NCBI GenBank assembly: GCA_963593905.1
Contig: CAVBBL010000001.1
Location: 124,001 to 188,000 of the forward strand
Reading direction: 5' to 3'
DNA: 64,000 nt
From: CAG-791 sp963593905
Lineage (GTDB): Bacteria > Bacillota > Clostridia > Lachnospirales > Lachnospiraceae
The position numbers and the translations under genes are program-made. Within the stretch, counting starts at the first letter, position 1. Each line of letters begins with the position of its first letter. The notes under the pieces were generated by a model. It had not been told where the DNA came from. It saw only the letters and a list, made by a program, of their open reading frames with translations, and ran no database searches. Positions 43,090 through 50,438 of the stretch are shown piece by piece.

Positions 43090-43290
43090 AATAACGACAG
43101 ATAAATTTAAAATAAAACAGAGAAATAAGAAGATAAAAAAGAGACTAAAATAAAGCAAAGAAACAAGAAGCAAAGAAACAAGAAACAAAGATAAGAAACA
43201 AAGAAATAAGAAACAAAGAAATTAAAAACTGAGAGAAAAAACAGAGATAAAGATAAAAAAAGAAAAACAAGTCAGGAAAATAAGGTTAGA
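43090..43290 (+). repeat. A-rich polypurine low-complexity leader before the PBP gene
   Basis: About 200 nt built from variations of AAGAAACAAAGAAA and AAATAAG, nearly free of T and C on the + strand. No open frame or hairpin. It fills the gap between the SEDS gene and its PBP partner. Confidence 0.85.
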
Positions 43291-43307
43291 ATAATAAGCC
43301 GGATAAA

Positions 43308-44765
43308 ATGAGAGAAAGCAGAAAAAACAAAAAACAGCAGTTAAAAAAAGAAAAATACCGAGCACTTTTAACAGCAGGGATTTTCATCCTGCTGTTTGGT
43401 GTTATGTCCTACAGCTTTGTCTCCTACGCATTGTCACACCAGGAGGCTTTGTTCGACAACAGCTATAATGGCAGAGAAAGTCAGATGCTCGCCGAAAATA
43501 CGAAGGGCAAAATCCTGGCGGCAGATGGGGAAGTGCTGGCGGAGACGGTGGTAAATGGTGAGACAGAGACCAGAAATTATCCCTTTAAAAATGTTTTTTC
43601 TCATATTGTAGGATATGACAGCATGGGCGGCAGTGGTCTGGACGGCACTTATAACTACACGCTGATCCACGCGGACCTGACGATTCCGGAGAAGGCAGCG
43701 TATTCAGATCTGGGGCAGAAAATGCCGGGCAATAATGTGATCACTACCCTGAATCCCACGTTACAGGAGGCGGCGGATGAAGCCATGGGTCTGTATCAGG
43801 GCGCTATCATCGTCAGTGATCCCTCCACCGGTGCTATTCTGGCCATGGTGAGCAAGCCGGACTATGATCCCAATACTATCGAAGAAGAATGGGACAGTAT
43901 TTCTCAGAATGAGGACAAAAGTGCGCTGTTAAACAGAGCTACGCAGGGGCTTTATCCTCCAGGATCCACCTTCAAAATCATGGATGCAGTGGAATATCTG
44001 GAAGAAAATCCGGACACATGGGAGACTTATTCTTACAATTGCACGGGGACATTCACCAGAGATGGGGAGACGATTCATTGCTTTCATAATGAGCAGCACG
44101 GCACGGTGAATTTTATGAAATCCTTTGCCAAATCCTGTAACTCCTCCTTTGCGAATATCGGTCTTTCCCTGAACAGAGAAGAATTTTCCTCCAAGTTAAA
44201 GACCATGATGTTTGGAGAAGAGCTTCCCTACGAACTGCCAAGTTCTGTGAGTACCACCTGCCTGACAGATAAAAACGAAAATCTCTCCGGACTTTCCACG
44301 GATAATATGATTCAGCTGGCTATCGGGCAGGGAGCCACCGGTATGTCGCCTTTACATTTACAGCTGATCACTTCAGCAATAGCTAATGACGGTGTGGTGA
44401 TGAAGCCCTATGTGGTGGACAGAGTGGAGAGTGCTACAGGAACCCTGATAGAGAAGACGGATCCCCAGGCTTACAGACAGATTATGAGTAAGAGTACAGC
44501 ACAGATCATGCAAACGCTGATGGCGGATGTCATCGAGGAAGGAACAGCCTCCAAACTGAAGGGATACAGCTATACAGCAGCAGGTAAGACCGGATCGGCG
44601 GAGTATGAGGATGATTCCACGCAGTCTCATGCGTGGTTTACCGGCTATGCACCGGCTGAGAATCCGCAGGTAGCTATAACTGTCATCATAGAAGGTGCAG
44701 GCAGCGGCGGCGATTATGCGGTTCCCATCGCAAGGCGTGTGCTGGATGCATGGTTTTCGCAGTGA
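43308..44765 (+). CDS. Penicillin-binding transpeptidase (class B, PBP2/PbpA-like)
   Basis: Membrane-anchored D,D-transpeptidase crosslinking peptidoglycan. 485 residues: basic cytoplasmic N-terminus, membrane helix about 19-41, small pedestal domain, then transpeptidase domain with STFK (Ser220, Lys223), SCN (276-278) and KTG (427-429). Short for class B, like PbpA-type partners of RodA/FtsW proteins. It follows its likely SEDS polymerase partner. RBS weak; the leader is an A-rich tract. Confidence 0.93.
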   Translation: MRESRKNKKQQLKKEKYRALLTAGIFILLFGVMSYSFVSYALSHQEALFDNSYNGRESQMLAENTKGKILAADGEVLAETVVNGETETRNYPFKNVFSHIVGYDSMGGSGLDGTYNYTLIHADLTIPEKAAYSDLGQKMPGNNVITTLNPTLQEAADEAMGLYQGAIIVSDPSTGAILAMVSKPDYDPNTIEEEWDSISQNEDKSALLNRATQGLYPPGSTFKIMDAVEYLEENPDTWETYSYNCTGTFTRDGETIHCFHNEQHGTVNFMKSFAKSCNSSFANIGLSLNREEFSSKLKTMMFGEELPYELPSSVSTTCLTDKNENLSGLSTDNMIQLAIGQGATGMSPLHLQLITSAIANDGVVMKPYVVDRVESATGTLIEKTDPQAYRQIMSKSTAQIMQTLMADVIEEGTASKLKGYSYTAAGKTGSAEYEDDSTQSHAWFTGYAPAENPQVAITVIIEGAGSGGDYAVPIARRVLDAWFSQ

Positions 44766-44814
44766 CGCAGGAGCCTGTGTGTGTTACAATCATAAAAGGA
44801 TGGGTATAGACAGG

Positions 44815-45234
44815 ATGTATTTTTATCAGAATCTCTATGTGAGTAATAAAATAGAACATCCGGGCAGGGTAAAATGGCGGCTTCGCCATCAAGCGGGACA
44901 GTTTTCGGTCTATCTGCTTCTTTTATGCTCTGCAGAAAGCAAAAACCAGTTGGAGATTATCAACAGCGCCTTTTTGCAGCAGCCTTTTTACAAGAAAAAG
45001 CGTCCACTGATTCTGGGGATGGCTGCCGGCAGGAGCGATGCCATGGATATGGCTGTCGGTTTAATAGAAGACGCTTATGCACATACAGGTACGGGAGATG
45101 TCCGCAGTTATCTTTTCCCGGAAGGGGTCGTCATAAAAGGAAATACCTTCTGGGCCTACAGGGAGGCAAAAGAGAAACAGGACACATCTGAAAAGGACGA
45201 AAATAATCCGGCGGATAAGCAGGAAAGAGGATGA
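44815..45234 (+). CDS. Conserved clostridial hypothetical protein
   Basis: I do not recognise a named family. 139 residues, no membrane helix or signal peptide: MYFYQNLYVSNKIEHPGRVKWRLRH-type start, then SAESKNQLEIINSAFLQQPFY and GMAAGRSDAMDMAVGLIEDAY, ending in a charged tail. The start is uncertain between ATG 44800 and ATG 44815. It overlaps the DUF2953 gene by four bases, so it is probably translated with the sporulation pair DUF2953-gerW. Confidence 0.7.
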   Translation: MYFYQNLYVSNKIEHPGRVKWRLRHQAGQFSVYLLLLCSAESKNQLEIINSAFLQQPFYKKKRPLILGMAAGRSDAMDMAVGLIEDAYAHTGTGDVRSYLFPEGVVIKGNTFWAYREAKEKQDTSEKDENNPADKQERG

Positions 45235-46388
45235 ATGTGACTATAGTATTTATGATCTTAAAAGTCATCGGAATTGTTCTGCTGGTTTTACTCGGCATTG
45301 TGCTCATGCTGCTTCTGGCGGTGCTCTTTGTGCCGATCCGTTACCGGGTGGAAGGTTCTGTGCATGATGAAACCCTGCGGGAGAAATTTGATACGAAAGC
45401 CATGCAGGAAAATCTTGCGGCCAAAGCCAATATATCCTGGCTGTTCCATTTGGTGAACGGTAGGATTGCATATCCGGAGGATCCGGAATTTACGCTTCGA
45501 ATTTTGTGTTTCAAAGTATTCAGGACTCATCTTTTTGATAAGGTACAGGAAGACACAGTACAGGAGGCAGCGGCAAATAAGAAAGCAGCAGAGCCGGAAA
45601 CAGCAAAAAAGGAAACAGCACAGAAAGCGGTGACAACAGATGCAGCAAAGGAAAGCAATGCAGCAAATCAGGAATCCGCAGACTCTATAAAAGAAAATCC
45701 CGCCTCTTCAGAAGCAAAAGAGGCCCCGGACAGATGCCGTCAAAACCTGACAGATAATCAGGACACTCTCGCTGCAGATAAAGAGGCGTATTTACAAAGA
45801 GCAAGGCAACGGCAAAAAGATACTGCGGACAGTGCACCGCCCGTCCCGGATTCCGAAAGCCGACAGCAGCAGGAGAAAGCTTTCGCGGAATCTGCAGGTA
45901 AAATCGGTAAATTACAGAAACTAAAGCAAAAATTATATGATAAACTGAATCGTGCATGGAAAAAGGCACAGGAGATAGGAAAAAATATTTCCTACTATGT
46001 GCGAATCCTGGACAGTGAAATCTTTGCCGCCGCACTTAAAAAGGTCAGCAGGCAGACGAAGAGGATTCTGCACCAGCTCCTACCAAGGCAGTGGACACTG
46101 GTCGGCACGGTGGGAACCGGAGATCCCGGCACGGACGGAAAACTGCTGGAGATTCAGGGAATTCTCTATCCCTGGACGGCAGGACATCTTTTTCTGCAGC
46201 CTGAATTTGAAGGATGCATGGTATATCTGGATTTTCAGGCAAAGGGTAAAATTACCATTTTTATTTTGCTGCAGGCAGCAGCAAGCTGTTATTTTGATAA
46301 AAAGATTAAGAGGGTAATCCGTTTATTTAAGAAAGAAAGCAGTATAAAGAAATCCGGAAAGAAAACACCGCACAAAAAGGCGGCATAG
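45231..46388 (+). CDS. DUF2953 domain-containing membrane protein (YtfI-like)
   Basis: 385 residues. N-terminal membrane helix about 8-36, then an extracellular or intermembrane region. Middle (about 105-230) is an A, K, E, Q-rich low-complexity stretch. C-terminal part has LLPRQWTLVGTVGTGDPGTDGKLLEIQGILYP-like sequence typical of DUF2953. In Bacillus the homologue ytfI lies next to ytfJ (gerW), as here, pointing to sporulation or germination. ATGA overlap with the preceding gene. Confidence 0.85.
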   Translation: MNVTIVFMILKVIGIVLLVLLGIVLMLLLAVLFVPIRYRVEGSVHDETLREKFDTKAMQENLAAKANISWLFHLVNGRIAYPEDPEFTLRILCFKVFRTHLFDKVQEDTVQEAAANKKAAEPETAKKETAQKAVTTDAAKESNAANQESADSIKENPASSEAKEAPDRCRQNLTDNQDTLAADKEAYLQRARQRQKDTADSAPPVPDSESRQQQEKAFAESAGKIGKLQKLKQKLYDKLNRAWKKAQEIGKNISYYVRILDSEIFAAALKKVSRQTKRILHQLLPRQWTLVGTVGTGDPGTDGKLLEIQGILYPWTAGHLFLQPEFEGCMVYLDFQAKGKITIFILLQAAASCYFDKKIKRVIRLFKKESSIKKSGKKTPHKKAA

Positions 46389-46398
46389 AAAGGAAAAT

Positions 46399-46794
46399 AT
46401 GGCTGAAAATAATATTTCTGCAGTAGTAAAGGCATTGATGGACGGTGCGGACGGTGTTCTGGCAGCAAAGACGGTAATCGGTGAGCCTGTACAGGTGGGG
46501 GATACTGTGGTGATTCCGCTCTCGGATGTGACCATTGGCTGCGGCGCCGGTGCCAGAATCGGCGGTGATAAAAAGAACAGCGGTGCAGGCGGCTTTTCTG
46601 CCAAAATGTCTCCCAATGCAGTGCTGATCATCCGCGGTGGGACTACAAAGGTGGTGAATATCAAAAATCAGGATGCGGCAGCCAAGCTCATCGACCTTAT
46701 TCCGGAGGTAATTGATAAATTTGTAGCCAGGGATCCCCAGGGGGATGTGATGGACGATGACGATGCCATTGAGGCTGCTTTTCCTCAGAAGTGA
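46399..46794 (+). CDS. gerW: GerW family sporulation protein (YtfJ)
   Basis: 131 residues. Family signatures ALMDGADGVLAAKTVIGEPVQVGD, GCGAGARIGGD and GGFSAKMSPNAVLIIRGG are visible. YtfJ/GerW is needed for efficient germination with some nutrients and is linked to dipicolinic acid transport in Bacillus. Ten nt after the DUF2953 gene, AGAAAGGAAAAT RBS. Supports a spore-forming host. Confidence 0.93.
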   Translation: MAENNISAVVKALMDGADGVLAAKTVIGEPVQVGDTVVIPLSDVTIGCGAGARIGGDKKNSGAGGFSAKMSPNAVLIIRGGTTKVVNIKNQDAAAKLIDLIPEVIDKFVARDPQGDVMDDDDAIEAAFPQK

Positions 46795-46928
46795 TTTTTG
46801 CCTCTGCTGCTTGTGTGAACAGACGATGGAGCATGTCAGTTATATCAGTAATATCAGTAATGGCTGTAATGTCAGTACTTTGCTGTCGGGTTAATCCCTG
46901 TGCAGATGTTTATGTGCCGAAATATATC

Positions 46929-46957
46929 TTGTTTTATTTTTATAGGCGTGCTATACT
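46929..46957 (+). promoter_or_regulatory. Promoter of queT
   Basis: TTGTTT (46929-46934), 17-nt spacer, TATACT (46952-46957). The leader of about 113 nt is structured. Confidence 0.65.
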
Positions 46958-46963
46958 CCTAAC

Positions 46964-47076
46964 CGTTGCCGTCAAAAACAAGGTCGTAATCCGGCAGTCG
47001 GCGATTCCCGCCGTTAAATGAATCGTGTGTTCGAGACCTTCCACACGTAAAACAAAACTAAAGGAGAAAATTGAAT
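46964..47076 (+). promoter_or_regulatory. Structured queT leader, candidate preQ1-type riboswitch
   Basis: CGTGTG (47024-47029) pairs with CACACG (47042-47047). The hairpin loop TTCGAGACCTTC is followed by a TAAAACAAAACTAAAGGAG tail resembling the A-rich tail of preQ1 riboswitches. The loop CCTT can pair with AAGG of the RBS (47061-47064). An upstream AAGGTC (46980-46985) is the exact complement of GACCTT (47035-47040), so the loop has two exclusive partners. preQ1-I consensus positions are not all present. Confidence 0.55.
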
Positions 47077-47613
47077 ATGAAAAAGAAAAGTAACACGATG
47101 TTCCTGACCCAGTCAGCGGTAATCGCTGCTATTTATGTGGTATTGACGCTGGCGCTGCAGCCCATCAGCTTTGGTGCGATTCAGTTTCGTGTCAGCGAGA
47201 TGCTCTGTGTGCTGCCGTTATTTTCCTTTACCGGTGTAGTGGGCGTTACCATTGGCTGCCTGCTTGGCAACATCCTCGGAGGAGCGGCACTGCCGGACAT
47301 CATCTTCGGCACATTGGCTACTCTGATCGGCGCAGTAGGCACCCATTATCTTTGCTGCACGATGAAAAACGGCCAAAGAGAAAAGAAACTCTCCGTCGCA
47401 GACCGCGTGAAGGCTGTTTTGCCGCCCATCATCAGCAATATGCTGATCATCCCGCTGGTTCTTAAATTTGCTTATGGTATGGCAGATGCGGTATGGTTTA
47501 TGGTGATTACAGTAGGTGTGGGAGAGGTTTTAGCAGTAGGTGTGCTTGGCAATATTTTGCTGACGATCCTTTATCCTTATTCGCAGAAGCTTTTCCTGCA
47601 GAAGGAAGTCTAG
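47077..47613 (+). CDS. queT: QueT family transporter (queuosine precursor)
   Basis: 178-residue membrane protein with about five to six helices. It matches the QueT/COG4708 family of ECF-type substrate-binding components, predicted to import queuosine precursors: MFLTQSAVIAAIYVVLTLALQPISFG, QFRVSEMLCVLPLFS, GNILGGAALPDIIFGTLATL. The ATG at 47077 is preferred to TTG 47071 by spacing from AAGGAG. The structured leader fits precursor sensing. Confidence 0.9.
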   Translation: MKKKSNTMFLTQSAVIAAIYVVLTLALQPISFGAIQFRVSEMLCVLPLFSFTGVVGVTIGCLLGNILGGAALPDIIFGTLATLIGAVGTHYLCCTMKNGQREKKLSVADRVKAVLPPIISNMLIIPLVLKFAYGMADAVWFMVITVGVGEVLAVGVLGNILLTILYPYSQKLFLQKEV

Positions 47614-47636
47614 GGAGAGAAAGTTATATTTTTTCC

Positions 47637-47665
47637 TTGCATTTTAAAAATCTATTTGCTAAAAT
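47637..47665 (+). promoter_or_regulatory. Promoter of rpmB
   Basis: TTGCAT (47637-47642), 17-nt spacer, TAAAAT (47660-47665). Confidence 0.65.
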
Positions 47666-47711
47666 ATGAACGTTGTGTAATACCTATAATGAAATGTAGG
47701 GAGGTGTAAAA

Positions 47712-47897
47712 ATGGCGAAGTGTGATATTTGTGGAAAAGGCGCTCATTTTGGTAACAACGTCAGCCATTCACATAGAAGATCCAACAGAATCTGGAATTC
47801 TAATGTTCAGAACGTTAGCTGCAAAGTCAACGGCGGAACAAAGAAGATGCATGTCTGCACAAGCTGCTTAAGATCCGGCAAAGTAGAGCGCGCATAA
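47712..47897 (+). CDS. rpmB: 50S ribosomal protein L28, zinc-binding type
   Basis: 61 residues. MAKCDICGKGAHFGNNVSHSH at the N-terminus; CDIC (Cys4, Cys7) plus CTSC near the C-terminus form a zinc site, the C+ paralogue type. Monocistronic with promoter at 47637 and terminator at 47961. AGGGAGGTG RBS. Zinc-type L28 contrasts with the C- type used in zinc starvation in some bacteria. Confidence 0.96.
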   Translation: MAKCDICGKGAHFGNNVSHSHRRSNRIWNSNVQNVSCKVNGGTKKMHVCTSCLRSGKVERA

Positions 47898-47960
47898 TTT
47901 GCGGTTTGCTTTCAAAGTATGCAGTTTACTGACTGTGGTTTGTATCCCAATGTGAAATAA

Positions 47961-47990
47961 AAAGTCCGGCTTGCCGGGCTTTTTTCTTTT
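47961..47990 (+). terminator. Terminator after rpmB
   Basis: AAGTCCGGC pairs with GCCGGGCTT around a TT loop, followed by a T-rich tract. Confidence 0.82.
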
Positions 47991-48052
47991 GCTCTTGTTT
48001 GACTGCGGCTGCCGCAGCCGCAGCACAGCAACGGCTTTCCTGTGTTTGGGTA

Positions 48053-48081
48053 TTTCATTTTTTATATAAAAAAGGTATAAT
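48053..48081 (+). promoter_or_regulatory. Candidate promoter of asp23-fakA
   Basis: Perfect TATAAT (48076-48081) with a weak TTTCAT -35 at 17 nt. Flanked by inverted repeats GCTTTCCTGTG (48034-48044) and CACAGGAAAGC (48103-48113). Confidence 0.5.
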
Positions 48082-48190
48082 CAATCTGTATGAGTTCCGG
48101 AGCACAGGAAAGCAGACGGCAAAAACCCTGCATTGAAAGGGGCGTTGTGATTTCCAACATTCGGACGAAAGCCGGAAAGGAGCCTAATAT

Positions 48191-48553
48191 ATGAAGTCAT
48201 CTTCCATGAATACCCATATGGGAAATATCTCCATAGATAACGAAGTGATCGCGCAATATGCAGGTACCGTAGCCACGGAGTGCTTTGGCATCGTGGGTAT
48301 GGCAGGCGTCAATATGAAGAACGGATTTGTAAACCTGCTTAAAAAGGATTCCATGACCAAAGGAATCAACGTGTCTTTGAATGCCAAAGGAAAGCTGGTC
48401 ATTGATTTTCATGTGATCGTGTCCTATGGCGTGAATATTTCAACGGTAGCTGATAATCTGATCAACAATGTCCGCTATAAGGTAGAAGAGTTTACCGGTC
48501 TGGAAATTGAGAAGATCAATATCATCGTCGAGGGCGTCAAGGTCATCGACTAG
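48191..48553 (+). CDS. Asp23/Gls24 family protein (YloU-like)
   Basis: 120 residues. Asp23 domain: MGNISIDNEVIAQYAGTVATECFGIVGMAG, then IDFHVIVSYGVNISTVADNLINNVRYKVEE. These proteins associate with the membrane or lipid metabolism and are conserved upstream of fakA in Firmicutes. GGAAAGGAG lies before the ATG. It is followed directly by fakA. Confidence 0.93.
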   Translation: MKSSSMNTHMGNISIDNEVIAQYAGTVATECFGIVGMAGVNMKNGFVNLLKKDSMTKGINVSLNAKGKLVIDFHVIVSYGVNISTVADNLINNVRYKVEEFTGLEIEKINIIVEGVKVID

Positions 48554-48590
48554 TCAGTCGGCGGAACTTAAATCAGGAGGAAGCTTTAAC

Positions 48591-50285
48591 GTGAGTACAA
48601 ATGCTATAAACGCAGGAACATTGTCAAAGATGTTTCTGTCCGGTGCCAAAAATCTGGAAGCAAACAAGGAATGGATCAATGAGCTGAATGTATTCCCGGT
48701 CCCGGACGGTGATACCGGCACCAATATGACTATGACCATTATGTCTGCAGTCAAAGAAGTGGTCTCTTTAGGCGAGTCAGAGGATATGATGGCGATCTGT
48801 AAGGCGATCTCATCCGGATCCCTCCGGGGCGCCAGAGGTAACTCCGGTGTTATTCTTTCCCAGCTTTTAAGAGGCTTCTGCAAGGGAGTGCGTGAGCATG
48901 CAGAGGTGGATGTGCCGGTCTTTGCAGATGCTTTTGATCGTGCAGTAGAGACCGCTTATAAGGCAGTCATGAAACCTAAGGAAGGCACTATTCTTACGGT
49001 TGCCAAGGGCGCTGCCACCAAATCAAGAGAGTTGGCAGAGCAGGGCGAGACAGATTTAGATGTGTACTTTAAGACCGTCATCGAGTACGCAGACGCCGTC
49101 CTGGCCAGCACACCGGATATGCTTCCTGTATTAAAACAGGCAGGTGTAGTGGACTCCGGCGGACAGGGCCTGATGCAGGTCTTAAAGGGTGCCTATGATG
49201 CATATCTTGGCAAGGAAATCGACTACGAAGCGCTTGCCAAAGAGGTTTCTGCCCCTAAGGAAGGAGAGCGAAAGGGCCAGGTTAATCCGGAAGCTCGCGC
49301 CAATGCGGAGATTAAATTCGGCTATTGCACGGAGTTTATCATTCTGTTAGATAAGCATTTCGGATCCAAGACAGAGAAGGATTTCAAGGCTTATCTGGAG
49401 TCAATCGGCGATTCTATCGTATGCGTACCGGATGAAGAAGTGGTGAAGGTGCATGTGCATACCAATGATCCCGGACTTGCCATTCAGAGAGGCCTGCTTT
49501 ATGGTCAGCTCTCCAAGATTAAGATCGACAATATGCGTTTAGAGCACCAGGAAACCCTGGAAAAGGATAAGGACAGCCAGGATACTCCCGAGGAGGCAGC
49601 ACCGGCACAGGAACCTGGTCCCAAGAAGGAAGTCGGCTTTATTGCGGTTTCTGTAGGGGATGGCATTGAAGAAATTTTCAAGAGCCTGGGCGCTGACTAT
49701 GTGATCTCCGGAGGACAGACCATGAATCCCAGCACGGATGATGTGCTGCAGGCAATTTCTCAGGTAAATGCGGAGACAATTTATATCTTCCCCAATAATA
49801 AAAATATCATTCTGGCAGCCAATCAGGCAGCAGGAATGACCAAGGATAAGAATATCATCGTCATCCCCACCAAGACCATTCCGCAGGGTATTACGGCTAT
49901 TATCAATTACATGCCTGATCTGGATGCAGAGTCCAATAAGGCCAACATGACAGAGGAAATCTCTCATGTAAAGAGCGCAGAGGTGACTTATGCTGTCCGG
50001 GATACCATGATCGACGGCATGGAGATCCATGAGAGTGATATGATGGGCATCGGTGATGCAGGTATCGTAGCAGTAGGACAGGACAGAGATGAGACAGCTC
50101 TGAAGACGTTGCAGAAAATCGCCGAGAGCGACACGGAGATGATCAGCGTTTACTACGGTGCTGATATCAAAGAAGAAGAAGCACAAGCCTTCCAGGAGAA
50201 GGTGCAGGCTGCTTTCCCCGGCTGCGACGTGGAATTGCAGAGCGGTGGACAGCCTATTTACTACTATATTCTCAGTGCGGAATAA
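48591..50285 (+). CDS. fakA: Fatty acid kinase catalytic subunit FakA-like (DAK2 domain, YloV)
   Basis: Phosphorylates fatty acids bound to FakB to give acyl-phosphate. 564 residues. N-terminal DhaL/DAK2 domain about 1-200 with NVFPVPDGDTGTNM (ATP-metal site) and GARGNSGVILSQLLRG; middle domain; C-terminal DegV-like FakB-binding region from about 340. GTG start at 48591 with AGGAGG ten nt upstream; earlier in-frame codons overlap asp23. A FakB-type protein is encoded two genes downstream. Confidence 0.92.
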   Translation: MSTNAINAGTLSKMFLSGAKNLEANKEWINELNVFPVPDGDTGTNMTMTIMSAVKEVVSLGESEDMMAICKAISSGSLRGARGNSGVILSQLLRGFCKGVREHAEVDVPVFADAFDRAVETAYKAVMKPKEGTILTVAKGAATKSRELAEQGETDLDVYFKTVIEYADAVLASTPDMLPVLKQAGVVDSGGQGLMQVLKGAYDAYLGKEIDYEALAKEVSAPKEGERKGQVNPEARANAEIKFGYCTEFIILLDKHFGSKTEKDFKAYLESIGDSIVCVPDEEVVKVHVHTNDPGLAIQRGLLYGQLSKIKIDNMRLEHQETLEKDKDSQDTPEEAAPAQEPGPKKEVGFIAVSVGDGIEEIFKSLGADYVISGGQTMNPSTDDVLQAISQVNAETIYIFPNNKNIILAANQAAGMTKDKNIIVIPTKTIPQGITAIINYMPDLDAESNKANMTEEISHVKSAEVTYAVRDTMIDGMEIHESDMMGIGDAGIVAVGQDRDETALKTLQKIAESDTEMISVYYGADIKEEEAQAFQEKVQAAFPGCDVELQSGGQPIYYYILSAE

Positions 50286-50311
50286 TTTTATTTAATGCCA
50301 GTTGAGAACTG

Positions 50312-50339
50312 TTTAAACAAAATGATTTAAACAAAATGA
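50312..50339 (+). repeat. 14-bp tandem direct repeat before recG
   Basis: TTTAAACAAAATGA at 50312-50325 and again at 50326-50339, perfect. Position just downstream of fakA. Confidence 0.9.
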
Positions 50340-50382
50340 AGCGGATCAGTCAGCAGTATACGCACTGTGATTCGGTCATAAT

Positions 50383-50417
50383 AAAAGAAAGGACGGCCAG
50401 CAGCCGTCCTTTCTTTT
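50383..50417 (+). terminator. Terminator between fakA and recG
   Basis: AAAAGAAAGGACGG (50383-50396) pairs with CCGTCCTTTCTTTT (50404-50417). It ends 11 nt before the recG RBS. Confidence 0.82.
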
Positions 50418-50438
50418 ACGGCAGCATAGGAGGTGTCT

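Noticed and set aside
46980..47047. tRNA-like T-arm (GTTCGAGAC) in the queT leader.
   Set aside because: The hairpin loop is twelve nt rather than seven and no acceptor, D or anticodon arms can be formed; a riboswitch-like fold fits better.
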